Part shown: piece after piece, positions 44,083 to 53,094 of the stretch | Position numbering within the stretch: the first letter of the stretch is position 1 | Layout of the letters: every line of letters begins with the position of its first letter | DNA from: Rhizobium phaseoli | GTDB taxonomy: Bacteria > Pseudomonadota > Alphaproteobacteria > Rhizobiales > Rhizobiaceae | Length of the DNA stretch: 64,000 bases | NCBI RefSeq assembly: GCF_010668805.1 | Contig: NZ_WUFT01000002.1 | Span: 248,001-312,000 of the forward strand | Direction of reading: 5' to 3' | Made by a program: the position numbers and the translations under genes | The notes under the pieces: generated by a model | The model's database searches: none | What the model saw: only the letters and a program-made list of their open reading frames with translations | What the model was told of the DNA's origin: nothing

Positions 44083-44364
44083 ATGAATACGGCCAACCTG
44101 CAGCTCAAGGGCCTGATCATGGCAATGGTCTCGATATGCGACGCAGTCGTCGAGAAAGAATTGCTTACCCATCAGGAACTCAATGCCGCGCTCGCGAAAG
44201 CCAGGAAGGCCGTCGAAGATGATGACGACAACGAGCTGTCCGATTCCAACCGCGCAGCCATCCTGTTTCCCATCCGTGTGCTGATGCTCGCCGACGAGGC
44301 AAACAAAAGGGGCGAGCACTTCACTTTTTCAGACTATGCAAAGCTCGTGGGTAAGCTCACCTGA
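44083..44364 (+). CDS. Small helical hypothetical protein
   Basis: 93 residues, unknown function, mainly helical: NLQLKGLIMAMVSICDAVVE, HQELNAALAKARKAVEDDDD, ending SDYAKLVGKLT. TGGAG lies five bases before ATG 44083. It follows the previous gene by 24 bp and probably shares its stress promoter. A role next to the two-kinase operon is possible but not shown. Confidence 0.6.
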   Translation: MNTANLQLKGLIMAMVSICDAVVEKELLTHQELNAALAKARKAVEDDDDNELSDSNRAAILFPIRVLMLADEANKRGEHFTFSDYAKLVGKLT

Positions 44365-44451
44365 ACATATTCGACAGCTTTACTCTCGCCAATATTGACG
44401 TCTGCTCGGGTGCACTGCGGGTCCGTCACGGAGGTTCGGGCCGCCCGTAAG

Positions 44452-44476
44452 CCATTCGAAAGTTTTTTCGAAATGG
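44452..44476. other. Hairpin in the gap before the FecB-like gene
   Basis: CCATTCGAAA and TTTCGAAATGG pair around a short T-rich loop with one bulge. It lies 88 bp after the small hypothetical gene and 150 bp before the binding-protein gene. It could end transcription of the upstream pair. Downstream, TTGTTT and TATACC spaced by 18 bases (around 44550-44580) form a plausible housekeeping promoter for the transporter operon. Confidence 0.3.
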
Positions 44477-44625
44477 GCTGAACAGTGACGGGGGCATCAC
44501 ACCATCAACAAGGTCACTACAGCGATTTTTGCGATAAGTTGATTTATTTTGTCTTGTTTTCCCGCTGTTCCTGAGGCTATACCCCGGCCGCATACACTAT
44601 ACACTCACCCACCGGGGATTTCTTC

Positions 44626-45651
44626 GTGACCAGCCTCAAATCGCTTCTGGCCGCTTGCGGCCTTTCAATCCTGATCGGCCTTGCCGCAAATCCCTCGCTG
44701 GCCGGTTCGACGACTTACCCGCTGACGCTCGAAAACTGCGGTGAGCAGGTGACATTCAAGAAGGCGCCCGAGCGGGCGATCGGTCTTGGCCAGAACAGCG
44801 CTGAAATCCTGCTGCTGCTCGGCCTCGAGGACAAGATGGTCGGTACCGCCTTCTGGCCGAGCAAGGTCTTGCCGCAGCTCGCCGAAGCCAATGCCAAGGT
44901 CAAGCTTCTCACAGTCGAGATGCCCACCTTCGAATCGATCCTGGCCGAAAATCCCGACTTCGTAGCGGCCGCCCTGCCGAGCCTCGTCGGGCCGAACAGC
45001 AAGGTCGCCAAGCGCGAAGATTTCGACAAGGTCGGTGTCGCCAGCTATCTCTCGCCCGGCACGTGCCTCAGCACCAAGGACGTGAAGGACCAGTATGGCA
45101 GCCGCGCCGAGTTGTGGAAGATGGATCTTCTTTACAAGGAGATCGACGAACTCTCGCAGATCTTTAACGTCGCCGATCGTGGCCAGGCGCTGATCGCCGA
45201 CTTCAAGGCGCGTGAGGCCAAGCTTCGTTCCAGCGTCTCGAAGGACGGCAAGAACCTCTCCTACGTCTTCTGGTTCTCAAGCCCCAGCCCGTCCGCCGAC
45301 GCCTATCTCGGCGGCAAGAACAGCGCCTCCGGCTTCATCGCCGACCTGCTCGGCGGACACAATGCGATATCAGCGGAAGCGGAATGGCCGACGCTCGGCT
45401 GGGAAGCCATCATCGCCGCCAATCCCGACGTCATCGTCGTTGCCAGTCTCGACCGCAACCGTTGGGAGCTCGACAAGCCGGAGGCCAAGATCAACTTCCT
45501 CAACACCGATCCGGCCGTCAGCCAGATCACTGCCGTCAAGAACAAGGCGATCATCGTCATGGACGGCCAGGCGATGAACCCGACCGTCCGTACGATCTAC
45601 GGCGCCGAACAGGTTGCAGGCCAGTTGAAGGCTCTCGGTCTGTTGAAGTGA
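44626..45651 (+). CDS. Fe-siderophore/corrinoid-type ABC transporter binding protein
   Basis: 341 residues: a signal peptide (LLAACGLSILIGLAANPSLA), then a class III binding fold (PF01497 type) with RAIGLGQNSAEILLLLGLED, TFESILAENPDFVAAALPSL, and GWEAIIAANPDVIVVASLDR. It captures an iron chelate or corrinoid in the periplasm for the FecCD/FecE pair downstream. GTG 44626 is used, with GGGGA upstream; the stop overlaps the permease start (GTGA). No cobalamin riboswitch or Irr/RirA-type box was recognised upstream, so the cargo remains open. Confidence 0.85.
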   Translation: MTSLKSLLAACGLSILIGLAANPSLAGSTTYPLTLENCGEQVTFKKAPERAIGLGQNSAEILLLLGLEDKMVGTAFWPSKVLPQLAEANAKVKLLTVEMPTFESILAENPDFVAAALPSLVGPNSKVAKREDFDKVGVASYLSPGTCLSTKDVKDQYGSRAELWKMDLLYKEIDELSQIFNVADRGQALIADFKAREAKLRSSVSKDGKNLSYVFWFSSPSPSADAYLGGKNSASGFIADLLGGHNAISAEAEWPTLGWEAIIAANPDVIVVASLDRNRWELDKPEAKINFLNTDPAVSQITAVKNKAIIVMDGQAMNPTVRTIYGAEQVAGQLKALGLLK

Positions 45652-46688
45652 CGGAAGCGGACCGTATCTTCCGGCAGCTGGGAACCGCCGTCGCGCTGCT
45701 CCTCGCCTCCTTATGCCTCGTCGCTGTCGCCATTGGCGTCAGCGTCGGGATCGGCGACCTGCCGATCCCGCTTGCAACGACGTTTTCGGCCGTCACCAAC
45801 CGGCTGGGATGGACCGCGGTCGAGCTGAACCGCATCCATGAGACGGTGATCTGGGATTATCGCCTCAGCCGGGCGCTGGTCGCCGCCTTCTGCGGCGCGG
45901 GTCTGGCGCTGTCGGGTGCCATCATGCAATCGCTGCTACGCAATCCGCTGGCAGAGCCCTATGTGCTCGGCATCTCCGCCGGTGCCTCCACAGGCGCTGT
46001 CGCAATCGTCATCTTAGGCATCGGCTCGGGCGCGATATCATTGTCGGCCGGAGCCTTTGCCGGCGCCTTCGCCGCCTTCTTCTTCGTGGCGCTGCTCTCG
46101 AACGGCACACGCGGCGGCGCGGACCGCACCATCCTTGCCGGCGTGGCTGCCTCGCAACTCTTCAATGCCTCGACCTCCTATATCGTCACCACCTCGGCCA
46201 ATGCGCAGCAGGCTCGCGACGTGATGTTCTGGCTGCTCGGCAGCTTCAGCGGCGTGCGCTGGCCGGAATTCGCGCTGGTCTCGGTTGTCGTCGGCCTCGG
46301 CCTTGCCACCTGTCTGTTTTATGCCCGCGTGCTCGACGCCTTCGCTTTCGGCGACGAGGCGGCCTCCTCGCTCGGCGTCGATGTCGGCCGCGCCCGCATG
46401 GTGCTCTTCGCGCTGACGGCGATGATGACGGCGACGATCGTCAGCATGGTCGGCTCGATCGGCTTTGTCGGCCTGGTCGTGCCGCATGTCGCGCGCTTTG
46501 TCGTCGGGCCGTTGCATATCCGGCTGCTGCCGGCCTGCGCCATCGCGGGAGCGATCTTCATGGTGCTCGCCGATATTGCCGCGCGCGCCCTCATTCCCAA
46601 CCAGATCCTGCCGATTGGCGTCGTCACGGCGCTCGTCGGCGTTCCCTTCTTCTCGATCATCCTTTACCGGTTCCAGCGCGCGTCATGA
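45648..46688 (+). CDS. FecCD-family ABC transporter permease
   Basis: 346 residues, about ten membrane helices. Family marks: YRLSRALVAAFCGAGLALSG, NPLAEPYVLGISAGASTGAV, and IGFVGLVVPHVARFVVGPLH near the C-terminus. It forms the inner-membrane channel, probably as a homodimer, for iron-siderophore or vitamin B12 uptake. GTG 45648 overlaps the binding-protein stop; translation is coupled. The stop overlaps the ATPase start as ATGA. Confidence 0.9.
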   Translation: MTEADRIFRQLGTAVALLLASLCLVAVAIGVSVGIGDLPIPLATTFSAVTNRLGWTAVELNRIHETVIWDYRLSRALVAAFCGAGLALSGAIMQSLLRNPLAEPYVLGISAGASTGAVAIVILGIGSGAISLSAGAFAGAFAAFFFVALLSNGTRGGADRTILAGVAASQLFNASTSYIVTTSANAQQARDVMFWLLGSFSGVRWPEFALVSVVVGLGLATCLFYARVLDAFAFGDEAASSLGVDVGRARMVLFALTAMMTATIVSMVGSIGFVGLVVPHVARFVVGPLHIRLLPACAIAGAIFMVLADIAARALIPNQILPIGVVTALVGVPFFSIILYRFQRAS

Positions 46689-47446
46689 GCATTAAGGCCG
46701 ACAACCTCACCTGGAAAATTGGCAGGAAGACCATTCTGGACGGCGTCTCCCTTGAGGCGCAGCCGGGCCGGATGCTCGGTCTGCTCGGCCCCAATGGTTC
46801 GGGCAAGACTTCGCTGCTGCGGCTTCTCGCCGGGTTGAAGCGGCCGCATGCCGGCCGCGTCACGCTCGACCACAACGATATCGGCGCGATCAGCCGCCGC
46901 TCGATCGCCCGCCGCATCGCCTTCGTCGAGCAGCATGCGACGACAAATGCCAATCTGAAGGTCGTCGACGTCGTCAAGCTCGGCCGCTTCCCGCATCGTT
47001 CCATATTCTCCGGCTGGACGAGAGCCGACGAAGAGGCGGTCGAAGCAGCACTCGCGCGCGCCGGCATGGCGGAGAAGCGCGACGATCGCTGGCAAAACCT
47101 GTCGGGCGGCGAAAAGCAGCGCACCCATATCGCCAGGGCGCTCGCCCAGTCGCCTAGGGAATTGATCCTCGACGAGCCCACCAACCATCTCGACATCCAG
47201 CACCAGATCGGCCTGATGCGGCTCGTCTCCGGCCTGCCGATCACCAGCATCGTCGCCCTGCACGATCTCAACCATGCCGCCATGTTCTGCGATGAGCTGA
47301 TCATCATGCAGCAGGGCAGGATCGTCGCTACCGGGGCGCCGCAGGACGTGCTGAGCGAGAACCTCTTGCGCGACGTCTTTTCCGTCGAGGCCCGCATCGA
47401 AGCCTCGCCCTATCATTCGCGCCCGCATATCCACTATCTCAGATGA
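46685..47446 (+). CDS. FecE-type ABC transporter ATPase
   Basis: 253 residues with Walker A GPNGSGKTS, signature LSGGEKQR, Walker B LILDEPTNHLD, and switch His in VALHDLNHAAMFCDE. It is the ATPase of the three-gene iron/corrinoid importer. ATG 46685 overlaps the permease stop. It ends 12 bp from the convergent Lrp gene, with no room for a separate terminator. Confidence 0.92.
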   Translation: MSIKADNLTWKIGRKTILDGVSLEAQPGRMLGLLGPNGSGKTSLLRLLAGLKRPHAGRVTLDHNDIGAISRRSIARRIAFVEQHATTNANLKVVDVVKLGRFPHRSIFSGWTRADEEAVEAALARAGMAEKRDDRWQNLSGGEKQRTHIARALAQSPRELILDEPTNHLDIQHQIGLMRLVSGLPITSIVALHDLNHAAMFCDELIIMQQGRIVATGAPQDVLSENLLRDVFSVEARIEASPYHSRPHIHYLR

Positions 47447-47458
47447 GAGTGGCCGCTC

Positions 47459-47926
47459 TCACGTCACGATCTGCAGCGGCAAAGCAGTCGTCTTTTTCAG
47501 CGTCTTGAGGACGATGCTTGATTTGACCGAGGCCAGATTGTCGGTGACGCGGATCATTCTTTCGAGAAATTGGCTGAGATGGTCGAGGTCGCGCGTCATG
47601 ACCTTCATCAGAAAATCGGCATCCCCCGTCTGCGAATAACACTCCAGAATCTCCGGCGCGGTTTCGATAAAGCGATGGAGCCGCTCGTTTCCGCCTTCCG
47701 TATGCGCTCTTAGGCTGACAAGAGTATGAGCAACGACGGCAAAACCCAGTTTTGCAGGATTGAGGATGGCGACGACGCTCTGGATGTACTGCTCATTGCG
47801 CAGCCTTTCCAAACGGCGTGCGCATTGGGTCGCGGAGAGATTGACCTTCTGCGACAACTCACCCTGCGTTACTTCACTGTTTTGCTGGAGGGCGGCGAGC
47901 AATTTGATATCGAACTGGTCAAGCAT
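47459..47926 (-). CDS. Lrp/AsnC family transcriptional regulator
   Basis: 155 residues. The N-terminal helix-turn-helix is LDQFDIKLLAALQQNSEVTQ followed by LSQKVNLSATQCARRLERL; the C-terminal RAM domain includes PEILECYSQTGDADFLMKVM. Lrp-type proteins bind amino acids and often control the neighbouring divergent gene. Here that is an aromatic aminotransferase gene 150 bp away, so an aromatic or branched amino acid effector is likely. Confidence 0.88.
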   Translation of the reverse strand: MLDQFDIKLLAALQQNSEVTQGELSQKVNLSATQCARRLERLRNEQYIQSVVAILNPAKLGFAVVAHTLVSLRAHTEGGNERLHRFIETAPEILECYSQTGDADFLMKVMTRDLDHLSQFLERMIRVTDNLASVKSSIVLKTLKKTTALPLQIVT

Positions 47927-48076
47927 GCCTCACCCGAAAGAAGGATATTTTCGGCATAATATAGCCACATAACGCAGAATGTCTGCATCCTTATATCATG
48001 GTAGGCAGATAATCGCATAAAATCGCCGCGGAAGTTCCGTTAATCTCCAGCCATTGGATAAAACGGAGGTGGACTT

Positions 48077-49252
48077 GTGTTTGAGAAACTGAACAACCGG
48101 CCAGCCGACAGCCTGCTTGCCCTCATCAAGGCCTTTCAGGTCGACGAGCGCAGCGGAAAGATCGACCTCGGCGTCGGCGTCTATCGCGACGCCATGGGCC
48201 GCACGCCGGTGATGCGAGCCGTAAAGGCGGCGGAGCAGTTTCTTCTCGAGACCCAGGACAGCAAGAAATATCTCGGCCCGGAAGGCGACCTGCAATTCGT
48301 CCGCCTGCTACAGCCCATCATTTTCGGCAAATCGCCAAAGTTCGATCATCGCCTTGTCGGCATTCAGACACCCGGCGGCAGCGGCGCGCTGCGTCTCGGC
48401 GCCGAGCTCATCCAGACGGCAAACCCATCGGCGAAGGTTCTGTTGGGGACACCGAGCTGGCCGAACCACGCGCCGATCTTTGCCTCGGCGCGCCTGGCCG
48501 TAAAGGACTACGCCTTCGTCGATCTGACGTCGCAACAGGTCAAATTCGAAAGCGTCGTCAATGCTTTGTCTTCCGCTTCGGAAGGCGATGTCATCCTCCT
48601 TCACGGTTGCTGCCACAATCCGACCGGTATCGATTTCACCATGGAGCAGTGGCTAGAGATTACCGAGCTCCTTGTTGCGCGCAAGCTGGTGCCGTTCATC
48701 GATCTTGCCTATCAGGGGCTTGGGGACGGTCTTGAACAGGACGCCGCACCAACCCGCATGATCCTCGACGCGGTCGACGAGGCGCTGATCGCTTATTCCT
48801 GCGACAAGAATTTCGGTCTCTATCGCGAGCGCGTCGGCGCGCTCTACGTCATGACCCGCAATGTCGACGACATCGGCAAGGCCGAAAGCAATATGGCCGC
48901 CCTTGCCCGTGTGAACTGGTCGATGCCACCCGATCATGGCGCGGCGATCGTCAGAACCATTCTCGAGAGCCCCGAAATATCGGCAATGTGGCACGCCGAA
49001 CTCGAGGAGATGTGCGAGCGTGTCAACGGCAACCGCGCGGCGCTCGCCGCCGCAGCCCCCGATCTGGCCTTTATCAGCCGGCAGCGCGGCCTGTTCTCCA
49101 ATCTCTCGATGTCGAAAGAAACGGCCGCGGCGCTGCGCGCCAAACACGGCATCTACATGGCCGATTCCGGCCGTATGAACCTTGCGGGCATGCAGCTGGC
49201 CGATGCCGGCGCAATCGTGACCGCACTTCGCGCTGAAGGCTGCTTGAAATGA
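48077..49252 (+). CDS. Aromatic amino acid / aspartate aminotransferase (class I-alpha)
   Basis: 391 residues. PLP-binding Lys244 (YSCDKNFGLYRERVG), Asp209 and Tyr212 (FIDLAYQGLGDG), Asn in HGCCHNPTGID, and the N-terminal DKIDLGVGVYRD-like IDLGVGVYRDAMG place it in the AspC/TyrB subgroup. It exchanges an amino group between an aromatic amino acid or aspartate and 2-oxoglutarate. The start is GTG 48077, six bases after a full GGAGGT. Its stop overlaps the next start (ATGA), coupling it to a ThDP enzyme. Confidence 0.88.
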   Translation: MFEKLNNRPADSLLALIKAFQVDERSGKIDLGVGVYRDAMGRTPVMRAVKAAEQFLLETQDSKKYLGPEGDLQFVRLLQPIIFGKSPKFDHRLVGIQTPGGSGALRLGAELIQTANPSAKVLLGTPSWPNHAPIFASARLAVKDYAFVDLTSQQVKFESVVNALSSASEGDVILLHGCCHNPTGIDFTMEQWLEITELLVARKLVPFIDLAYQGLGDGLEQDAAPTRMILDAVDEALIAYSCDKNFGLYRERVGALYVMTRNVDDIGKAESNMAALARVNWSMPPDHGAAIVRTILESPEISAMWHAELEEMCERVNGNRAALAAAAPDLAFISRQRGLFSNLSMSKETAAALRAKHGIYMADSGRMNLAGMQLADAGAIVTALRAEGCLK

Positions 49253-50877
49253 GCAAGAAGGAAACGACCGGCCAGGCGATGACCCGTTCGCTCGTCGCCC
49301 ATGGGATCGACACGGTGTTCGGCATCCCGGGCGCCCACATGTATGATTTCAACGATGCCCTCTACGGCGCCCGTGACCAGGTTCGGTTCATTCACACAAG
49401 GCACGAACAGGGCGCCGGATACATGGCCTACGGCTATGCCAAATCCACCGGCCGGATCGGCGCCTACACCGTCGTCCCCGGCCCCGGCGTCCTCAATTCC
49501 GGCGCGGCGCTCTGCACGGCTTACGGCGCCAATGCGCCGGTGCTTTGCATCACCGGCAACATCATGTCCCATCTGATCGGCCAAGGCAGAGGGCAGTTGC
49601 ACGAACTGCCCGATCAACTCGCGACGATGCGTGGGATTACCAAGACGGCGGAGCGCATCAATCACCCGTCGGAGGCCGGTCCCGTCATGGCCGAGGTCGT
49701 CAGCAAGATGCTTTCCGGCCGCCAAGGCCCGGGAGCTGTCGAAGCCCCTTGGGATGTATTTGGCCAATCCGGCCCTGAAATCGACCTGCCCGTCGGCGTG
49801 AGAGCCCCGCACCCAGCCGTGAACCACGATCAGATCGCTGCCGCAGCGGCGTTGATATCAGCCGCCAAGAACCCGATGATCATGGTTGGCGGCGGTGCCG
49901 TGGAGGCCGGCGCCGAGATCGCCGCGCTTGCAGAATTGCTGCAGTCGCCCGTCACCTCCCATCGCTCCGGCAAGGGTATCGTCGCCGACGACCACCCGAA
50001 CTATCTGAGTTTCGTCGCCGCCTATGAATATTGGAAGAAGACCGACGTTCTGATCGGCATCGGCAGCCGGCTCGAATTGCAGTTCATGCGATGGAAATGG
50101 CTGCCCAAGGACCTCAAGATCATCCGCATCGATATCGATCCGACCGAAATGGTCCGCCTCAAGCCCGGTGTTGGCATCGTCGCCGATGCCACGGCGGGAA
50201 CGCAGGCTCTGATCGATGCACTGGCAGGCATCCGGCGTGAGGATCGCACCCGCGAATTTGCCGAGCTCAACGAAGACGCCAGATCCCGGTTCTCGGAAGT
50301 GCAGCCGCAGCTTGCCTATCTCGATGCCATTCGTCAGGCTCTGCCGAGAGATGGCTTCTTCGTCGAGGAAGTCAGCCAGATGGGCTTTACCGCCCGTTTT
50401 TCCTTCCCGGTCTACGGCCCGCGCCAATACGTGACATGCGGTTATCAGGACAATCTGGGTTTTGGCTTCAACACCGCCTTGGGCGTGAAGGTCGCCAATC
50501 CCGACAAAGCCGTTGTGTCCGTTTCCGGCGATGGCGGCTTCATGTTCGGCGTTCAGGAGCTTGCCACCGCCGTCCAGCACAAGATCGCTGTCGTCGCCAT
50601 CGTCTTCAACAATTCGGCCTATGGCAATGTTCTGCGCGATCAGAAGCAGGCGTATCATGGCCGCTATCTTGGCTCGGATCTGACCAATCCGGATTTTGTC
50701 GCGCTTGCCGAAAGCTTCGGTATCCGCGCATTCAAAGTGACGAGCCCCGGCGAACTGAAAACCACCATCGAGAAAGCCCTGTCTCTCGACGAACCGGTTC
50801 TCATCGAGGTTCCCATCGAAAAGGGATCGGAGGCGAGCCCCTGGCCTTTCATTCATCCGGCTCCGCACGCCGATTGA
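49249..50877 (+). CDS. Thiamine diphosphate-dependent enzyme of the acetolactate synthase/2-keto acid decarboxylase superfamily
   Basis: 542 residues in three domains. The Pyr domain has the proton-relay Glu53 (RHEQGAGYMAYG); the middle domain runs from about 195 to 330 (PMIMVGGGAVEAGAEIAALA); the PP domain has the ThDP-Mg motif from GDGGFMFG to the Asn-Asn pair in AIVFNNSAYG. It is catalytic in design. Paired with an aminotransferase and an Lrp regulator, it probably decarboxylates or condenses the resulting 2-keto acid. Candidates are phenylpyruvate or indolepyruvate decarboxylase, or a 2-keto acid ligase; the true substrate is unknown. No regulatory ilvH-type subunit is present. Confidence 0.8.
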   Translation: MSKKETTGQAMTRSLVAHGIDTVFGIPGAHMYDFNDALYGARDQVRFIHTRHEQGAGYMAYGYAKSTGRIGAYTVVPGPGVLNSGAALCTAYGANAPVLCITGNIMSHLIGQGRGQLHELPDQLATMRGITKTAERINHPSEAGPVMAEVVSKMLSGRQGPGAVEAPWDVFGQSGPEIDLPVGVRAPHPAVNHDQIAAAAALISAAKNPMIMVGGGAVEAGAEIAALAELLQSPVTSHRSGKGIVADDHPNYLSFVAAYEYWKKTDVLIGIGSRLELQFMRWKWLPKDLKIIRIDIDPTEMVRLKPGVGIVADATAGTQALIDALAGIRREDRTREFAELNEDARSRFSEVQPQLAYLDAIRQALPRDGFFVEEVSQMGFTARFSFPVYGPRQYVTCGYQDNLGFGFNTALGVKVANPDKAVVSVSGDGGFMFGVQELATAVQHKIAVVAIVFNNSAYGNVLRDQKQAYHGRYLGSDLTNPDFVALAESFGIRAFKVTSPGELKTTIEKALSLDEPVLIEVPIEKGSEASPWPFIHPAPHAD

Positions 50878-50883
50878 TGCCCA

Positions 50884-53094
50884 TCAAGACGACGGTCCTT
50901 TGAGAAAGATCGTCGCCAGCGGCGGCAATGTCAACGACAGCGAGGCTGCCCTGCCGTGGGCGGGTACGGGTTCGCTCGACAGCGCACCGTTGACGAGGCC
51001 GGAGCCGCCATATTCCCGCGCGTCCGTCGTAATTCGTTCGACCCACACCCCGTCATCAGGCACACCGATCCGGTAGCCGTAACGCGGTACCGGCGTAAAG
51101 TTCGAGACGACCAGAAGCGAGGAAGCGGGGTCCGGGGCATAACGGAGCATGCCGAGGACGGAATTGACGGCATCATCGGCAACCGCCCATTCGAAGCCTT
51201 CAGGATGGAAGTCGCCGAATTGCAAGGCGACTTCGTCCTTGTAAAGACCGTTCAGATCCTTCACCAGCCGTTGAATGCCGACATGCTGAGGCCTGTCCAG
51301 GACATCCCAGGTCACCGACGCGTCGTGGTTCCACTCGCCCGGCTGGGCGATTTCGCTGCCCATGAACAACAGTTTCTTGCCGGGATGGCCCCACATGAAG
51401 GCGAGATAGCTGCGCAGATTGGCGAATTTCTGCCATTCGTCGCCCGGCATCTTCGTCAGCAGTGAGCCTTTGCCATAGACGACCTCGTCATGGGAAATCG
51501 GCAGCATGAAACGCTCGGAATAGGCGTAGATCATACCGAAGGTCATCGTGCCATGGTGATGGCTCCGATAGACCGGATCTTTTTCGATGTAGCTCAGGCT
51601 GTCATGCATCCAGCCCATATTCCATTTGATGTCGAAACCGAGGCCGCCCTGCTCGGGCGGCTTGGTGACACCAGGCCAGGCCGTCGATTCCTCGGCGATC
51701 ATCATCGCATGCGGGCAACGCTCGTGAATGATGCTGTTCAGGTGCTTGAAGAATTCGACCGCTTCCAGATTTTCGCGGCCGCCATATTGGTTGGGAATCC
51801 ACTCGCCTTCGTTGCGGCTGTAGTCGCGGTAAAGCATGGAGGCCACGGCATCGACGCGCAGCCCGTCGATATGGTAGCGCTCGAGCCATTCGAGCGCACT
51901 GGCGATCAGAAATCCCTTCACCTCATTGCGGCCGAGATTGTAAATCAGCGTGTTCCAGTCGCGGTGAAAGCCCTCGCGCGGATCCTCGTGCTCGTAAAGC
52001 GCGCTGCCGTCGAAGCGGGCAAGTCCCCAGACGTCAGTCGGAAAATGAGCCGGCACCCAGTCCAGGATGACGCCAAGCCCTGCCCCATGGCACCGGTCGA
52101 CGAAATAGGCAAAATCTTCCGGCGTCCCATATCGGCCGGTCGGGGCAAACAGGCCGAGCGGCTGATAGCCCCAGGAGCCACCGAACGGATGCTCCATGAT
52201 CGGCAGCAGCTCGATATGGGTAAAGCCCATGTCCCGGACATAGGGCACAAGCCGCTGGCTGAGCTCGACCCAGTCGAGCGACCTGTTGCCATCCTTCTGG
52301 TCGCGGAGCCACGAACCGACATGCACCTCATAAACGGAGACCGCCCCCTCCAGCCTCGCCTGCCGGGATCGGCCCTTCATCCAGCCGTCATCGCTCCATC
52401 GAAAGGGCGTCGACGATGCGACGATGGAGGCTGTGGATGGGGCGGCCTCACTCGCTCTCGCCACCGGATCGGCCTTATGCGGCAGGCAGGTTCCCGCAGC
52501 ATCGACGATCTCGAACTTGTATCTTTCGCCAGGCGCCAGCCGGGGGATGAACAGCTCCCAGACGCCCGCCGATTGTCTCAGCCGCATCGGGTTTCGCCGG
52601 CCGTCCCAAGCGTTGAAGTCGCCGACGACCGAGACGCGCCGCGCGTTCGGAGCCCAGACGGCGAAACGAACGCCTGATATGCCGTCGATCGACATCGCCA
52701 CGGCGCCGAGCGTCCGGCTCAGGCTATAGTGGGTGCCTTCCGAGATCAGATGGAGGTCGAGTTCCCCGAGCAGCGGGCCGAAACTATAGGGGTCCTCGGT
52801 AATCTGCACCGCATCCGGCCACGTGATCCGCAGACGGTATCCCGCCCTGGCGACTGTCGCCGCGGCAAACAGGCCGGAGGGGTGGGCAATGCTGAAAGGC
52901 GTCACCACGCGATCGCTCGCCGCCTCGATCAAATCGACGGCTTCGGCTCCGGGAAGGTAAACCCGCACGATCGTCATGCCGCTGCTCTCATGGGGGCCCA
53001 GGATCGAAAACGGATCGCCGTGGCGTCCCTCGATCAGGGCGTGGAGCGCATCCTGTCCGATGCCTGCCAGAAGTTCCGAGCGCTCAACATTCAT
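50884..53094 (-). CDS. glgB: 1,4-alpha-glucan branching enzyme
   Basis: 736 residues. N-terminal CBM48 modules ([37 protein letters not shown]) precede a GH13_9 barrel with nucleophile Asp415 ([16 protein letters not shown]), acid/base Glu468 ([11 protein letters not shown]) and the transition-state Asp in [13 protein letters not shown]. It introduces alpha-1,6 branches into the glucan made by GlgE. ATG 53094 overlaps the treS-mak stop as ATGA, and the length then agrees with E. coli GlgB (728). A 21-residue longer frame to 53157 is not needed. Confidence 0.93.
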   Translation of the reverse strand: MNVERSELLAGIGQDALHALIEGRHGDPFSILGPHESSGMTIVRVYLPGAEAVDLIEAASDRVVTPFSIAHPSGLFAAATVARAGYRLRITWPDAVQITEDPYSFGPLLGELDLHLISEGTHYSLSRTLGAVAMSIDGISGVRFAVWAPNARRVSVVGDFNAWDGRRNPMRLRQSAGVWELFIPRLAPGERYKFEIVDAAGTCLPHKADPVARASEAAPSTASIVASSTPFRWSDDGWMKGRSRQARLEGAVSVYEVHVGSWLRDQKDGNRSLDWVELSQRLVPYVRDMGFTHIELLPIMEHPFGGSWGYQPLGLFAPTGRYGTPEDFAYFVDRCHGAGLGVILDWVPAHFPTDVWGLARFDGSALYEHEDPREGFHRDWNTLIYNLGRNEVKGFLIASALEWLERYHIDGLRVDAVASMLYRDYSRNEGEWIPNQYGGRENLEAVEFFKHLNSIIHERCPHAMMIAEESTAWPGVTKPPEQGGLGFDIKWNMGWMHDSLSYIEKDPVYRSHHHGTMTFGMIYAYSERFMLPISHDEVVYGKGSLLTKMPGDEWQKFANLRSYLAFMWGHPGKKLLFMGSEIAQPGEWNHDASVTWDVLDRPQHVGIQRLVKDLNGLYKDEVALQFGDFHPEGFEWAVADDAVNSVLGMLRYAPDPASSLLVVSNFTPVPRYGYRIGVPDDGVWVERITTDAREYGGSGLVNGALSSEPVPAHGRAASLSLTLPPLATIFLKGPSS

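Noticed and set aside
44365..44625. Cobalamin riboswitch or iron box before the FecB-like gene
   Set aside because: No B12-box-like sequence with the accompanying conserved stems and no TGA-N9-TCA or similar iron box was found; only a plain hairpin and a possible promoter.
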